Assembly (NCBI GenBank): GCA_045132055.1
Contig: JBGURP010000039.1
Span: 130,080 to 194,079, forward strand
DNA from: F23-D06 sp045132055
GTDB taxonomy: Bacteria > Bacteroidota > Bacteroidia > Bacteroidales > WCHB1-69
Reading direction: 5' to 3'
DNA: 64,000 bases
Notes under the pieces: generated by a model
What the model was told of the DNA's origin: nothing
The model's database searches: none
Seen by the model: only the letters and a program-made list of their open reading frames with translations
Made by a program: the position numbers and the translations under genes
In this document: positions 17,445 to 25,493 of the stretch, piece by piece
How the letters are laid out: every line of letters starts with the position of its first letter
How positions within the stretch are numbered: position 1 is the first letter of the stretch

Positions 17445-18524
17445 ATGTCAGAAAAAATTTTATCAAAAGTGAAACCCGGTGTGGTTTATGGAAAAGATTT
17501 GCAGGAGATTTTCCGCATTGCCAAGGAGAATAAGTTCGCGCTTCCCGCTGTCAATGTGGTGGGTACCGACTCAATCAATGCCGTGATGGAAGCCGCCAAG
17601 GCGGTGAACTCTCCGGTTATGATCCAGTTTTCCAATGGCGGTGGCGTGTTTTGCGCTGGCAAATCGCTGAGCAATGACGGCCAGCAGGCTGCCATCCAAG
17701 GTTGTATCTCCGGTGCTATGCACATCCATCGTATGGCTGAGATGTACGGCGTGCCCGTGGTGGTACACACCGACCATGCTGCCAAGAAACTGCTCCCTTG
17801 GATTGACGGTCTTTTGGACGAGGGCGAGAAATTCTACGCAGCCAACGGAAAACCGCTCTTCAGCTCCCACATGCTTGACCTCTCCGAGGAACCGCTGAAA
17901 GAGAATATCGAGATTTGCAAGAAATATCTGGCCCGTATGGCCAAGCTGGAGATGACCCTCGAAATTGAATTGGGCATCACCGGCGGCGAAGAGGATGGCG
18001 TTGATAACACCGGCATCGACAGTGCACGTCTTTACACACAACCCGAGGATGTGGCTTACGCTTATGAAGAACTGAGCAAGATCAGTCCGAATTTCACCAT
18101 TGCTGCTTCCTTCGGCAATGTGCACGGTGTGTATAAACCCGGCAACGTGAAGTTGGAGCCCATTATCCTGCACAATTCCCAGGAGTATATCCAGAAGAAA
18201 TTCAATACACAGCCGAATCCGGTGAATTTCGTATTCCATGGTGGTTCAGGCTCTGAACCTGCCAAGATCAAGGAAGCCATCAGCTACGGCGTCATCAAGA
18301 TGAACATTGACACTGATACGCAGTGGGCATTCTGGGAAGGTGTGATGAACTACTACAAGAAGAATGAAGCTTATCTGCAATCGCAGATTGGAAATCCTGA
18401 AGGCGACGACAAACCCAACAAGAAGTACTACGACCCGCGTCAGGTTTTGCGCGAGGGCGAGAAGTCCATGGTTGAGCGTCTGAAAGTGGCTTTCAGCGAT
18501 TTGAACTGCATCGACAGATTGTAG
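17445..18524 (+). CDS. fbaA: class II fructose-1,6-bisphosphate aldolase
   Basis: This zinc enzyme cleaves fructose-1,6-bisphosphate into glyceraldehyde-3-phosphate and dihydroxyacetone phosphate, and works in reverse in gluconeogenesis. The 359-residue length fits the E. coli FbaA (class IIA) type. Visible residues are the catalytic Asp110 and zinc His111 in VVVHTDHAAKK, the zinc Glu region ELGITGGEEDGVDN, GNVHGVY with the second zinc His, and FHGGSGS with the third. It is monocistronic, with its own -7 element and a strong terminator. Confidence 0.97.
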   Translation: MSEKILSKVKPGVVYGKDLQEIFRIAKENKFALPAVNVVGTDSINAVMEAAKAVNSPVMIQFSNGGGVFCAGKSLSNDGQQAAIQGCISGAMHIHRMAEMYGVPVVVHTDHAAKKLLPWIDGLLDEGEKFYAANGKPLFSSHMLDLSEEPLKENIEICKKYLARMAKLEMTLEIELGITGGEEDGVDNTGIDSARLYTQPEDVAYAYEELSKISPNFTIAASFGNVHGVYKPGNVKLEPIILHNSQEYIQKKFNTQPNPVNFVFHGGSGSEPAKIKEAISYGVIKMNIDTDTQWAFWEGVMNYYKKNEAYLQSQIGNPEGDDKPNKKYYDPRQVLREGEKSMVERLKVAFSDLNCIDRL

Positions 18525-18556
18525 TTTTTGCCAAAGATTTTAGGCTCAGTAAGAAC

Positions 18557-18590
18557 AAGGCCGTGACATTTGTCACGGCCTTTTGTTGTT
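18557..18590 (+). terminator. rho-independent terminator after fbaA
   Basis: The arms AAGGCCGTGAC (18557-18567) and GTCACGGCCTT (18572-18582) are perfect complements around ATTT, followed by TTGTTGTT. It separates fbaA from the convergent nrdDG genes. Confidence 0.9.
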
Positions 18591-18629
18591 CAGTATGGCT
18601 ATAAGAGAAATTGTCAGGTAAACGAAATC

Positions 18630-19079
18630 TTATTTCCAGAACCTCTCGGTGATGTCCTTCCAACCATCTTGTGTGCGCTGATATAGCCTCTGGTTGGTGG
18701 TACGCTTTTTCAGGCTGCCCTTGTCGGCCATGTAAGGTCCTAATTTCACAAAGTCGAATAGAGCAGGATGTGGCGGCATGTCATTACGTCCCGAGTACCA
18801 GCCGATTTTCAAATTGCTATGCTCACGAACGTATGCTGCCAAGCGTTCCAGCTCGGCCACATCGCGGTCGCCGCCCATGAAGCAGAAGCATGTGATGTCA
18901 TCACCATATTTGGCTAATAAAGTGTCGATTGCGGACGTGTTCAATTCCTCGCCTGTGTCCTGCTGCAAGTGCGGGCTATGGCAGCCTTCGCACCCATTCG
19001 GACAATGCGTGATGTTCACTGCAAGGGTTACCTCATCGGGAACCTCCTGGAAAACGATGTCGTAATTGTGGAATTTCAT
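18630..19079 (-). CDS. nrdG: anaerobic ribonucleotide reductase activating protein
   Basis: NrdG is the radical-SAM enzyme that installs the glycyl radical on NrdD. The 149-residue product has the CxxxCxxC iron-sulfur motif C26-C30-C33 (THCPNGCEGCHSP), and CFCFMGGDRD further on fits the SAM-binding GGD region. It lies 41 bases after nrdD on the same strand, with a perfect inverted repeat between the two. Confidence 0.95.
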   Translation of the reverse strand: MKFHNYDIVFQEVPDEVTLAVNITHCPNGCEGCHSPHLQQDTGEELNTSAIDTLLAKYGDDITCFCFMGGDRDVAELERLAAYVREHSNLKIGWYSGRNDMPPHPALFDFVKLGPYMADKGSLKKRTTNQRLYQRTQDGWKDITERFWK

Positions 19080-19091
19080 GGGATAAAACCA

Positions 19092-19119
19092 ATGTAGGGA
19101 CGTATCTACGTCCCTACAT
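19092..19119. repeat. 13-bp perfect inverted repeat between nrdD and nrdG
   Basis: The arms ATGTAGGGACGTA (19092-19104) and TACGTCCCTACAT (19107-19119) are perfect complements with a TC spacer. It fills nearly the whole gap between the two genes. It shares the TGTA-GACG arm pattern with the 32-bp palindrome at 40507-40538, so both look like members of one dispersed family. In the transcript it would form a very stable hairpin and could set the nrdD/nrdG ratio. Confidence 0.8.
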
Positions 19120-19120
19120 A

Positions 19121-21211
19121 TTATTTCATTGTGCCGTAATACCTTCTGCTGGCCTCTTCCTGACGGGCGTGCGAGAAATTGCTCACGCGTTTCATGTAAC
19201 CGATGATGCGGGTGAGGTAATCCACGTTCTTGCTATGGCAGTGAGGGCACTCTTTGAGGTAGCGTTTGTCAATATGTCCGCAATCGTTGCAAACGGTATT
19301 GGGAATATTGTACGTGAAGTAGTTGCAACCTTCTTGTGCGGCCACGCGCAGCAGTTGGCGGTATTGTTTCTGTGACAGATGCTCTGCCAGGTTCATGTGC
19401 AGGGCTGAACCACCCGTTAGGTGCGTGATGTAGTTGCGGCCGTGCAGTTTGAACTTCTCAATCACATCCAGAGAGTCATCTTCCACGATGTAGAAATAGC
19501 TATTGTAGCAATCGCGAGGCACTTTGTAGCCATCTTCACGGTCCCACTTGGCGTGTTTCACACCCACATTTTCGGCAGGAATCATCTCGCAGTTGAAAAG
19601 CAGACCTTTCTTGCTGTATTTCTTGTTGTATTTCTCGATGAGTCCCAGAATGCCTTCCACGAATTTCTGGTATTCCTTGTTGTCGTTGATGGTGAGTCCC
19701 ATAAACTCAGCGGCCTCCACCAATCCGTTGATACCGATGGTGAGATACTGGCGGTTGATGGCGATAAAGCCCGCGTCGAACAGCGGAAGCATACCCTTCT
19801 CCAACAGATATTTCAGGTTTTCGTTGTAGGCCATCTGCACTTTGTGGGAGAGGTCGATAATGTCTTCCAGATATTGCAGATAGGGGACATCCATTCTGTG
19901 CGCGTGCTGGACGCAGCGGTTGAGGTTGATGGTGAGCACGCTCTTGGAACCGGTGGACACACCTCCGGCGCCCAGCGTATAGCTGAAACCATTGTCCTTG
20001 ATCTCGTTGCGTAAACGGCAGCAGCTGCTCAAAGAGTCGGCGTTATCGCTCACGTAGGTGAAGAAAGAGTGGCCTGCTGCGTACATTTCTGCTGTGAAGT
20101 CGGCATACTCTTTGTCTTTGATGTCACCGTTCTCGGAAAGCAGGGCCATGGTTTCCACGGGGAAGGTGAGCACCGCACGGGTGCGCTCCTCGTTGAACCA
20201 GCGCATAAAGCGTTTCTGAAGCCAGCTCACAGACTCCCATTCGGGTTGGCTGCCATCGGGGAAGCGGAACTCGCCGAAGAGGCTCTTGAAATAGTACTTG
20301 TCGTAGTAGGAGATGTTCCAGAACACAGACTGGAAGTTACGTGCGCCGGTGGGCTGGTTGATGGAATATACCACCTGTTCAAAGCAATCGGTGATAATCT
20401 TGTCAATGGAGCGCTGCTTGGTGGAGAGATCCACTACCTTGTCGGGATGCAGGTAGTAGTCGGAACCGTATTCCTGGCTGATGAAGTAGTTGAGGTACAT
20501 CAAAAATTCGGGCGTGGCGCATGCGCCGCTCAACATGCTGGACACCATGAACACCATGTTGATGAATCCGCCGCAGAAAGATTTCAGGTTAGTGGGTTTG
20601 GTAGCGTTGCCGCCAATGCTCTGTGTGCCACTGAGCAACCATGGATACATGGTGATACTGGCACAGTAATTGGCGATACTGGTCTCATCATTCTTATAGA
20701 TAAAGTGATGATTGAGCAGATATAAGTACTTGTCGGACACCTCTTTGCCAAACATCTCCTTGATACGGTCGCACAACATACGGCGGTTGAGGCGGATGAA
20801 GCTCGATTTCGGCAGTTCGCCGATCAGCGTGGCGATGTTCTTCTTCTCCACGTTGGCATTGGCGTCGTATTTGCTGCCGGTGGCGGCATTCTTCGCGTTG
20901 CAGTAGTTGATGAGGAAGTCCAGCTTGTCTTTCACTTCGCGGTCTTCATAGTGCTTCTGGCGGTAGAGAATGTAGGCTTTGGCCACTTCGTAATAGCGTT
21001 CAGCCATCAGTGACTTCTCCACTTGGTTCTGGATCTCCTCCACGGCGATGCCGTCAAAGATGGAGAGGCGGCCCAGGATGTTGATCATGTCCTCCTGGGA
21101 AGGGAAGGAGCCCACCGAGACGAAAGCCTTGGTGACAGCGTTACGAATCTTCTCCATGGAGAAGGGTTCCCGTTTGCCGTTTCGTTTGATGATGTAGGTG
21201 TCTTCGATCAT
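19121..21211 (-). CDS. nrdD: anaerobic (class III) ribonucleoside-triphosphate reductase
   Basis: NrdD makes deoxynucleotides without oxygen by a glycyl radical. The 696-residue protein starts with an ATP-cone (IIKRNGKREPFSMEKIRNAV, about 5-95), the allosteric site. The catalytic barrel includes GACATPEFLM near residue 230. A C-terminal zinc site CNDC...CPHC precedes the radical loop RIIGYM, with the likely radical Gly at 671. The gene is preceded by a cobalamin riboswitch on the same strand. Confidence 0.96.
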   Translation of the reverse strand: MIEDTYIIKRNGKREPFSMEKIRNAVTKAFVSVGSFPSQEDMINILGRLSIFDGIAVEEIQNQVEKSLMAERYYEVAKAYILYRQKHYEDREVKDKLDFLINYCNAKNAATGSKYDANANVEKKNIATLIGELPKSSFIRLNRRMLCDRIKEMFGKEVSDKYLYLLNHHFIYKNDETSIANYCASITMYPWLLSGTQSIGGNATKPTNLKSFCGGFINMVFMVSSMLSGACATPEFLMYLNYFISQEYGSDYYLHPDKVVDLSTKQRSIDKIITDCFEQVVYSINQPTGARNFQSVFWNISYYDKYYFKSLFGEFRFPDGSQPEWESVSWLQKRFMRWFNEERTRAVLTFPVETMALLSENGDIKDKEYADFTAEMYAAGHSFFTYVSDNADSLSSCCRLRNEIKDNGFSYTLGAGGVSTGSKSVLTINLNRCVQHAHRMDVPYLQYLEDIIDLSHKVQMAYNENLKYLLEKGMLPLFDAGFIAINRQYLTIGINGLVEAAEFMGLTINDNKEYQKFVEGILGLIEKYNKKYSKKGLLFNCEMIPAENVGVKHAKWDREDGYKVPRDCYNSYFYIVEDDSLDVIEKFKLHGRNYITHLTGGSALHMNLAEHLSQKQYRQLLRVAAQEGCNYFTYNIPNTVCNDCGHIDKRYLKECPHCHSKNVDYLTRIIGYMKRVSNFSHARQEEASRRYYGTMK

Positions 21212-21309
21212 AGGTTGGTTTGGTTGTTAAGTTGTTATTAAAAATAGCAACTCATCAGGAATACGGATATATCCTCACGGACAAGTGCGCTTTTATCCCG
21301 AAAGCTACT

Positions 21310-21317
21310 AAAAAAAA
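21310..21317 (-). other. eight-U run just downstream of the cobalamin riboswitch
   Basis: Five bases after the 3' arm of the riboswitch P1 helix the RNA has eight consecutive U. Such a run after a ligand-stabilised helix could permit B12-dependent transcription termination before nrdD. This reading is inference. Confidence 0.4.
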
Positions 21318-21322
21318 CAGAT

Positions 21323-21488
21323 GCAGGCAGGTCTTCTGGCTTGTCCCACCTTCCAGCGTCTTCCCAACAATTTTTCTATCGTCAGTGACATCGTGCCGGA
21401 AAGCTGTAAAGGACTGACAGCTACGGGAATAGCTCCTGATTTTCACAGGATTCCCTATTAATCTTTTTCAGAACCTGAATCTGCCTGC
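21323..21488 (-). promoter_or_regulatory. cobalamin (B12) riboswitch upstream of nrdD
   Basis: Read on the minus strand, the P1 arms GCAGGCAG (21488-21481) and CTGCCTGC (21330-21323) pair perfectly. Between them are the family's conserved blocks: AGGGAAT, then GTGAAAATC, a CCCGTAGCTGT block (the B12-box region), GTCACTGA, GGGAAGAC and finally AAGACCTGCC. These match the order of the AdoCbl riboswitch consensus. The element ends about 110 bases before the nrdD start. The expected action is to turn nrdDG down when coenzyme B12 is plentiful. Confidence 0.9.
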
Positions 21489-21521
21489 AAAAGTAAAATT
21501 TTTGGAGGTGAGGAGGTCAAA
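21488..21521 (-). promoter_or_regulatory. promoter of the riboswitch-nrdDG transcript
   Basis: On the minus strand, TTTG (21521-21518) and TACTTTTG (21495-21488) are separated by 22 bases, slightly wider than the usual 19-21. Transcription would start at or just inside the riboswitch 5' arm, so the transcript starts with the sensor. Confidence 0.55.
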
Positions 21522-21571
21522 AAAGCCCTTGAATTTTATACACAAGGGAAGTGTGTATAAAATAAGGGCTT
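21519..21571 (-). terminator. terminator of the ECF-sigma operon
   Basis: On the minus strand, AAGCCCTT and AAGGGCTT (21571-21564 and 21530-21523) enclose a second perfect 11-base stem, TTTTATACACA with TGTGTATAAAA (21562-21552 and 21544-21534), and a T run follows. It lies between the barrel protein gene ending at 21662 and the nrdD promoter. The remaining bases to 21661 show nothing else. Confidence 0.85.
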
Positions 21572-21661
21572 GCAGGGAATCCGGGGCAAATTGTTAATAA
21601 GTCGGAATGGTGGAGGTTGAATTTTTTTTTGACAGTGGTTTTTTCTGATGAATAAAAACGC

Positions 21662-23170
21662 TTATTGCTTCCGCTTCCCAAAGGTGTGGATATACCCAAT
21701 CTGCATGTAGAACATGTTGCTGCGCAGGCGATAGGTGCCGTTTTCGTAACTGTAAGTGGGAGAAGGCATCGAATCGACAGTAATCGTTTCCATGCATAAA
21801 CTGTAGGAGCCCGAGGAAAAATCCTGAAACGGGCAGCTTACGCCAATTGTCCAGCGCAGAAAGTCACTTTTGCCCAATTGGAAGTAAAAACCGACGTTGG
21901 CCAATACATCGACATTTATCCGATTCGGATCAAAAACAGAAGGCGTAAGATTCAACTGGGGGTAAGGCTCCTCCGTTTCGTCGGAATCGTCCACACCTAT
22001 CAGTGAGTTACCGGAATTGAGAATGCCTTTGTTGCGGTAAAAGATAGTTCCCCAAGGTACACGAAGACGCATTCCCGCAGCCATTGTCAACCACACTTTG
22101 GAAGAAATGGGAGCATGGAACTCGAATTTCACGGGTACTGAAATCCCCAAACGATAAAAAGCGTAATCCTTCTTGTCGAAGGGCACGATATAGCCCATGT
22201 CACAATGTGCATGGTAACGGAAAGCACCCGTAGTGCCGTAGTCCATGCCTGCCGACACACCAAAATATTTGTTGAAATGGTAGGAAAACTCCAATCCAAA
22301 GCGTCCTCCAGCCCCTATTTTCGACTGTATATATGTTGTACTTGACAATTTTGCAGGTGACATAATACCGGCATCTATCAGACAGCCAATATGGAATCCG
22401 TCAAAAGGAGATGATAGCTGTTTCCGCTCTTTTGCCCTTGTCTTGATTGTCTCGTTTGGATCTTGCTGTTCAGGTTCTGAACTCTCATCGTCCATCATGT
22501 CGCTAACGGATGTAGTTTGGATTTCAGTGGAATAACCTGTCTGATTCAAATCCACATTTTGTGGTTGGTCGGGATAGCGCAGCGATTCGGGCTCGGTAAG
22601 CGTACTGTGCACAACCTGCGTGTCATACACATGAGACGCATTGTTTGCGATGTCGGTCTGCTCAACGACAACCAATTTTGCAGGAGAATCAGAGGGAATA
22701 ATATCCGAAGTCTTGGTTATTGCTTGTTGGGATTGGCTATTTGCGGACGGACCGGTGACATTTGACAAAGAACGCTGTACTGGAGCCGCGTGACTGTGGT
22801 CATCTGTCGTCTGCATATTGTGCTCATGTTGGCAGATGCCATGGTTAGTATTCAAGTTAGTATCGGTGTAAACATCACGTGTATCCGTTTTGGTGGTGGA
22901 ATTTTGAGGATGATCGGATAGTGTGGATGGCGAATGCCACAAGGGAATGGTGGCAACAACACTAACAAGGAGCAAGATCAAAACAATCAGGATCTCTTTG
23001 GCGTGTGCCATCAGCCAGATCCCAACGCCGCCTTTGGAAGCGGCCGCGGCCACCTTGATCTGTTCGTCCGACAAGGTCTTTTGGGGCATACGCTCCACAC
23101 TGGACACACCCTGCTCAAAGAGACGGTCCAGTTCTGTTCCATTGTTGCGTTGTGAATGTTTTGGTTGCAT
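21662..23170 (-). CDS. single-pass membrane protein with outer-membrane-barrel-like C-terminus
   Basis: The 502-residue protein has three parts. Residues 1-58 are charged and cytoplasmic-like (with LDRLFEQGVSSVERMPQKTLSDEQI). A strong membrane segment follows at 59-78 (EILIVLILLLVSVVATIPLW). A low-complexity Thr/Ser/Gln/Asp linker runs to about 240. The last 250 residues alternate as short beta strands (GAGGRFGLEFSYHFNKYFG, FYRLGISVPVKFEF, FYMQIGYIHTFG), as in PorT-like outer-membrane barrels. It is the last gene of an ECF-sigma operon, which suggests an anti-sigma or sensor role; I cannot show that from motifs. Confidence 0.7.
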   Translation of the reverse strand: MQPKHSQRNNGTELDRLFEQGVSSVERMPQKTLSDEQIKVAAAASKGGVGIWLMAHAKEILIVLILLLVSVVATIPLWHSPSTLSDHPQNSTTKTDTRDVYTDTNLNTNHGICQHEHNMQTTDDHSHAAPVQRSLSNVTGPSANSQSQQAITKTSDIIPSDSPAKLVVVEQTDIANNASHVYDTQVVHSTLTEPESLRYPDQPQNVDLNQTGYSTEIQTTSVSDMMDDESSEPEQQDPNETIKTRAKERKQLSSPFDGFHIGCLIDAGIMSPAKLSSTTYIQSKIGAGGRFGLEFSYHFNKYFGVSAGMDYGTTGAFRYHAHCDMGYIVPFDKKDYAFYRLGISVPVKFEFHAPISSKVWLTMAAGMRLRVPWGTIFYRNKGILNSGNSLIGVDDSDETEEPYPQLNLTPSVFDPNRINVDVLANVGFYFQLGKSDFLRWTIGVSCPFQDFSSGSYSLCMETITVDSMPSPTYSYENGTYRLRSNMFYMQIGYIHTFGKRKQ

Positions 23171-23193
23171 ATTGTGAATGATTGCCGGAGGAC

Positions 23194-23670
23194 TTATACT
23201 GTGATGTTCTGCTGAAGCAGCTCGTATCCGTCTAATAAAATAATCAGGGTGTAATTTCCAGAAGGCAGATTCTGGATGGAATAATTCAAGGTTTTAGGAC
23301 AAAGACAGTCGGCGGAGATATTGTCATCAACCGTATAATTGATGGTGATGACGTTGCCAGAGATGGAGGCCTCTATGGCCACGGCTGATGATGCACAGTT
23401 CAGCATCAGCTCGTGGGTGATATGGAGCACACCGCCTATGTATTGATAGGTCAGGGCGTCACCGTCGGACTTATCATCAGACTGACAAGCAGACAAAACG
23501 CTGTCGGATGTGGTCACGGAAGTGTGCAGTTCAGGCCTGTCGCAGGATAGGGCCAGCGTGGCCAGAATTAGCATTATGCTGGTGCCCACCCGTATTATTC
23601 GGCCTCTGGATGTAAGAGTGGTTAGCAGGTGGCTCTTACGTGAATAATCTTTAAAAATGGTCTTTTTCAT
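23194..23670 (-). CDS. lipoprotein of the ECF-sigma operon, function unknown
   Basis: The chosen start gives MKKTIFKDYSRKSH; upstream in-frame codons overlap the previous gene. A hydrophobic stretch ends in the lipobox LALSC (LATLALSCDRPE), so the mature part is a lipoprotein of about 115 residues. It contains a cysteine-bearing beta-like segment (SADCLCPKTLNYSIQNLPSGNYTLIILLDG) that resembles small Ig-like/PorSS tail folds. The signal peptide is preceded by about 25 extra residues, as in the sister lipoprotein at 24275. The role is unknown. Confidence 0.65.
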   Translation of the reverse strand: MKKTIFKDYSRKSHLLTTLTSRGRIIRVGTSIMLILATLALSCDRPELHTSVTTSDSVLSACQSDDKSDGDALTYQYIGGVLHITHELMLNCASSAVAIEASISGNVITINYTVDDNISADCLCPKTLNYSIQNLPSGNYTLIILLDGYELLQQNITV

Positions 23671-23687
23671 AATTGTTCTTTTTTCAT

Positions 23688-24203
23688 TTATCTCTTTTTC
23701 CATCCCCACGCTTCGTCGTAATGCTCGTTCGTGATGATGAACGTGAGTTTGCCGTATGTAGGATGGCCGTTGAAGACCCAGCCATTATTGTGTTTTTCTT
23801 CATATTGATAATGGGTACACTTGAAGTTGAAGGGACTGATCCCCGTGGTGTCGGTGATATAGTAAATCACCTGTGGTGATGGTTCTATCTCGATATTGGG
23901 GAAGAGTATCGTGACGCTGTCGCCATAGTACTGCTGAAACGTTGCAATACCCTCCTCAAGGCTGGCGCCGCCGATGCCGCCGTTACTCTGGATTATCACT
24001 TCCTCGTTAGGCGCGATTGTATAGGATTTGTTCTCCTCATCATAATCAGGCTCTTCGGTGGCACATTCGCGTGTACCGGGGATGATGGTCACCGTGTAGG
24101 ACGAAGCGTTGCGGATGACCATGTCCTCGATATATCCGGGGTCGCAGGCGGTGGCGAAGATGGCCAAGAGTGCTATCGCTAATAATTTTGCTGTATGTTT
24201 CAT
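23688..24203 (-). CDS. lipoprotein of the ECF-sigma operon, function unknown
   Basis: The 171-residue product has a standard lipoprotein signal, MKHTAKLLAIALLAIFATAC, with the lipobox cysteine at 20. The mature protein is rich in beta-type alternation (DMVIRNASSYTVTIIPGT) and ends FIITNEHYDEAWGWKKR. No named domain is recognised. It is the third gene after the sigma factor and lies 18 bases before the chosen start of the next lipoprotein. Confidence 0.75.
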   Translation of the reverse strand: MKHTAKLLAIALLAIFATACDPGYIEDMVIRNASSYTVTIIPGTRECATEEPDYDEENKSYTIAPNEEVIIQSNGGIGGASLEEGIATFQQYYGDSVTILFPNIEIEPSPQVIYYITDTTGISPFNFKCTHYQYEEKHNNGWVFNGHPTYGKLTFIITNEHYDEAWGWKKR

Positions 24204-24274
24204 ATCATTGTTATTTTTATATCATTTGGTTATGCATGTCCATTGACGAAGAGAATAATATATGCCCGGATTCA

Positions 24275-24886
24275 TCATTTCTTTACAAAAGTGTTGCAAA
24301 AGCCATCGCAGCATTCATTGCAGATAGATAGCACTTGTCCTTCTGCTTCGCTGTATCCGAGGGTGGCTATGAGTTTGTATGCACTCAGCGATATGGTCCC
24401 GTCGGTGGCCTCCGACATTTTCTTCCACTGAGCCTCCGTCAGATGAAAGCGTATGTTGAACCAAGAGTAGAAAGGTCCGTTATTGTTTCCCTTGTTGGTG
24501 TATAAGCTTTCATCAACCTTGTAGTCAATGTGATAAGTCCCAGACACAACTTTCTTGCCGTCCTTGTAAAAGGTGAATTGACTGCCTTTGAAGACGATTT
24601 CGGCCTCGAAGCCCTCGCTTTCGGGTGTGTAGCACCACCCGCCGATGCCGCCCGTGGTGCTGGTCCACCGCCAAGCGCCGGCGAGTTCTTTCTTTTCGGG
24701 TTTGTTGCAGGATACGGCCAGTAGGGAGAGTGCCAGCAGGATGATGGTGACCATCCTCATACTGCGGCCTTCGGCTTTGGTAGTGGGTATCATCCCCACA
24801 CTGCAGCCTTCGGCTTTGTATGGGGTTAACTGCACTTCGTGCGTGTTGTCTCTTCGAGACTGTTCAATGAAATTATTTTTCTTCAT
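24275..24886 (-). CDS. lipoprotein with hairpin-repeat-derived N-terminal extension
   Basis: From ATG 24886 the product is 203 residues. The true lipoprotein signal (MRMVTIILLALSLLAVSC) begins only at an internal ATG at 24760, which would give 161 residues. The preceding 42 residues are encoded by bases containing hairpin repeats like those around the transposase at 39.5 kb (see the repeat entry). The mature part has GAWRWTSTTGGIGGWCYTPES and a small beta fold that recalls lipocalin-like lipoproteins of Bacteroidota. It follows the sigma factor by a few bases. Confidence 0.65.
   Translation of the reverse strand: MKKNNFIEQSRRDNTHEVQLTPYKAEGCSVGMIPTTKAEGRSMRMVTIILLALSLLAVSCNKPEKKELAGAWRWTSTTGGIGGWCYTPESEGFEAEIVFKGSQFTFYKDGKKVVSGTYHIDYKVDESLYTNKGNNNGPFYSWFNIRFHLTEAQWKKMSEATDGTISLSAYKLIATLGYSEAEGQVLSICNECCDGFCNTFVKK
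24767..24860. repeat. REP-like hairpins inside the 5' end of a lipoprotein gene
   Basis: Three small palindromes occur in the first 120 bases of the gene: GTCTCttcGAGAC at 24848-24860 and two GCCttcGGC cores at 24806-24814 and 24767-24775. Loops and stems match the classes seen on both sides of the transposase at 39466. They are read in frame as part of the predicted N-terminus. Confidence 0.55.
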
Positions 24887-24898
24887 AACTATCATCTA

Positions 24899-25438
24899 TT
24901 AATATCTATTATCTCTAGTCTCTAATCTATTCTCTCTCATCTCTCTCATCACCCTCAATCTTGCTTGCAGCTCGGCGCGGGCGCGGGAGAGCAGGACTTT
25001 GGAGTTGGCGACGGAGATGCCGAGCGTCTCGGCAATCTTCGCGTGCGAGTAGTGTTCCACGACGTAGAGGTTGAAGACAGTACGCTGTTTGATGGCCAAC
25101 TTGCTGATAGCTTCCAGCAGTTCTTCCTGTGTGTATGCTGCCTGTAACTCTTGGGGCTCGTCGGTTGTCTCTTCTTCCACCGCCATCTTGTCTTCCAACT
25201 CCACCATCTCGGGTCGGCTGCGAAGATACATCAAGGTGTCATTCACCGCAATTTTCTTTAACCACCTCTCAAAACTTCCCCAGGCATGGTAGGTGTCCGA
25301 TTTCTCAATAGCGTGAAGGAACGCATCCTGAGCCAAATCCTCTGCTACCTGCCAGTCGCCGACATAGCGATAACACACACCCACCAACTTGCCGATGTTG
25401 CGTTGATATGCCTTTGCCCAGAATTCTGCCTTCTTCAT
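24899..25438 (-). CDS. ECF-family RNA polymerase sigma factor
   Basis: The 179-residue protein has sigma region 2 (FWAKAYQRNIGKLVGVCYRYVGDWQVAEDLAQDAFLHA pattern, residues about 6-43, with the AEDLAQDAF core) and region 4 (LAIKQRTVFNLYVVEHYSHAKIAETLGISVANSKVLLSRAR pattern, about 115-155). It is a sigma-70 factor without regions 1 and 3. The C-terminal tail (REMRENRLETRDNRY) is encoded by a short GA-rich tandem repeat. It probably directs transcription of its own operon. A -7 element TACTTTTG lies at 25474-25467 on the minus strand. Confidence 0.93.
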   Translation of the reverse strand: MKKAEFWAKAYQRNIGKLVGVCYRYVGDWQVAEDLAQDAFLHAIEKSDTYHAWGSFERWLKKIAVNDTLMYLRSRPEMVELEDKMAVEEETTDEPQELQAAYTQEELLEAISKLAIKQRTVFNLYVVEHYSHAKIAETLGISVANSKVLLSRARAELQARLRVMREMRENRLETRDNRY

Positions 25439-25466
25439 CCTGTTTCGTCACTACAAAAAGAGGATG

Positions 25467-25474
25467 CAAAAGTA
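25467..25474 (-). promoter_or_regulatory. -7 element of the ECF-sigma operon
   Basis: The minus strand reads TACTTTTG, 28 bases before the sigma factor start codon. No TTTG is found at the usual -33 spacing. Confidence 0.45.
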
Positions 25475-25493
25475 GAAAAAGGTTACAAAAAAA

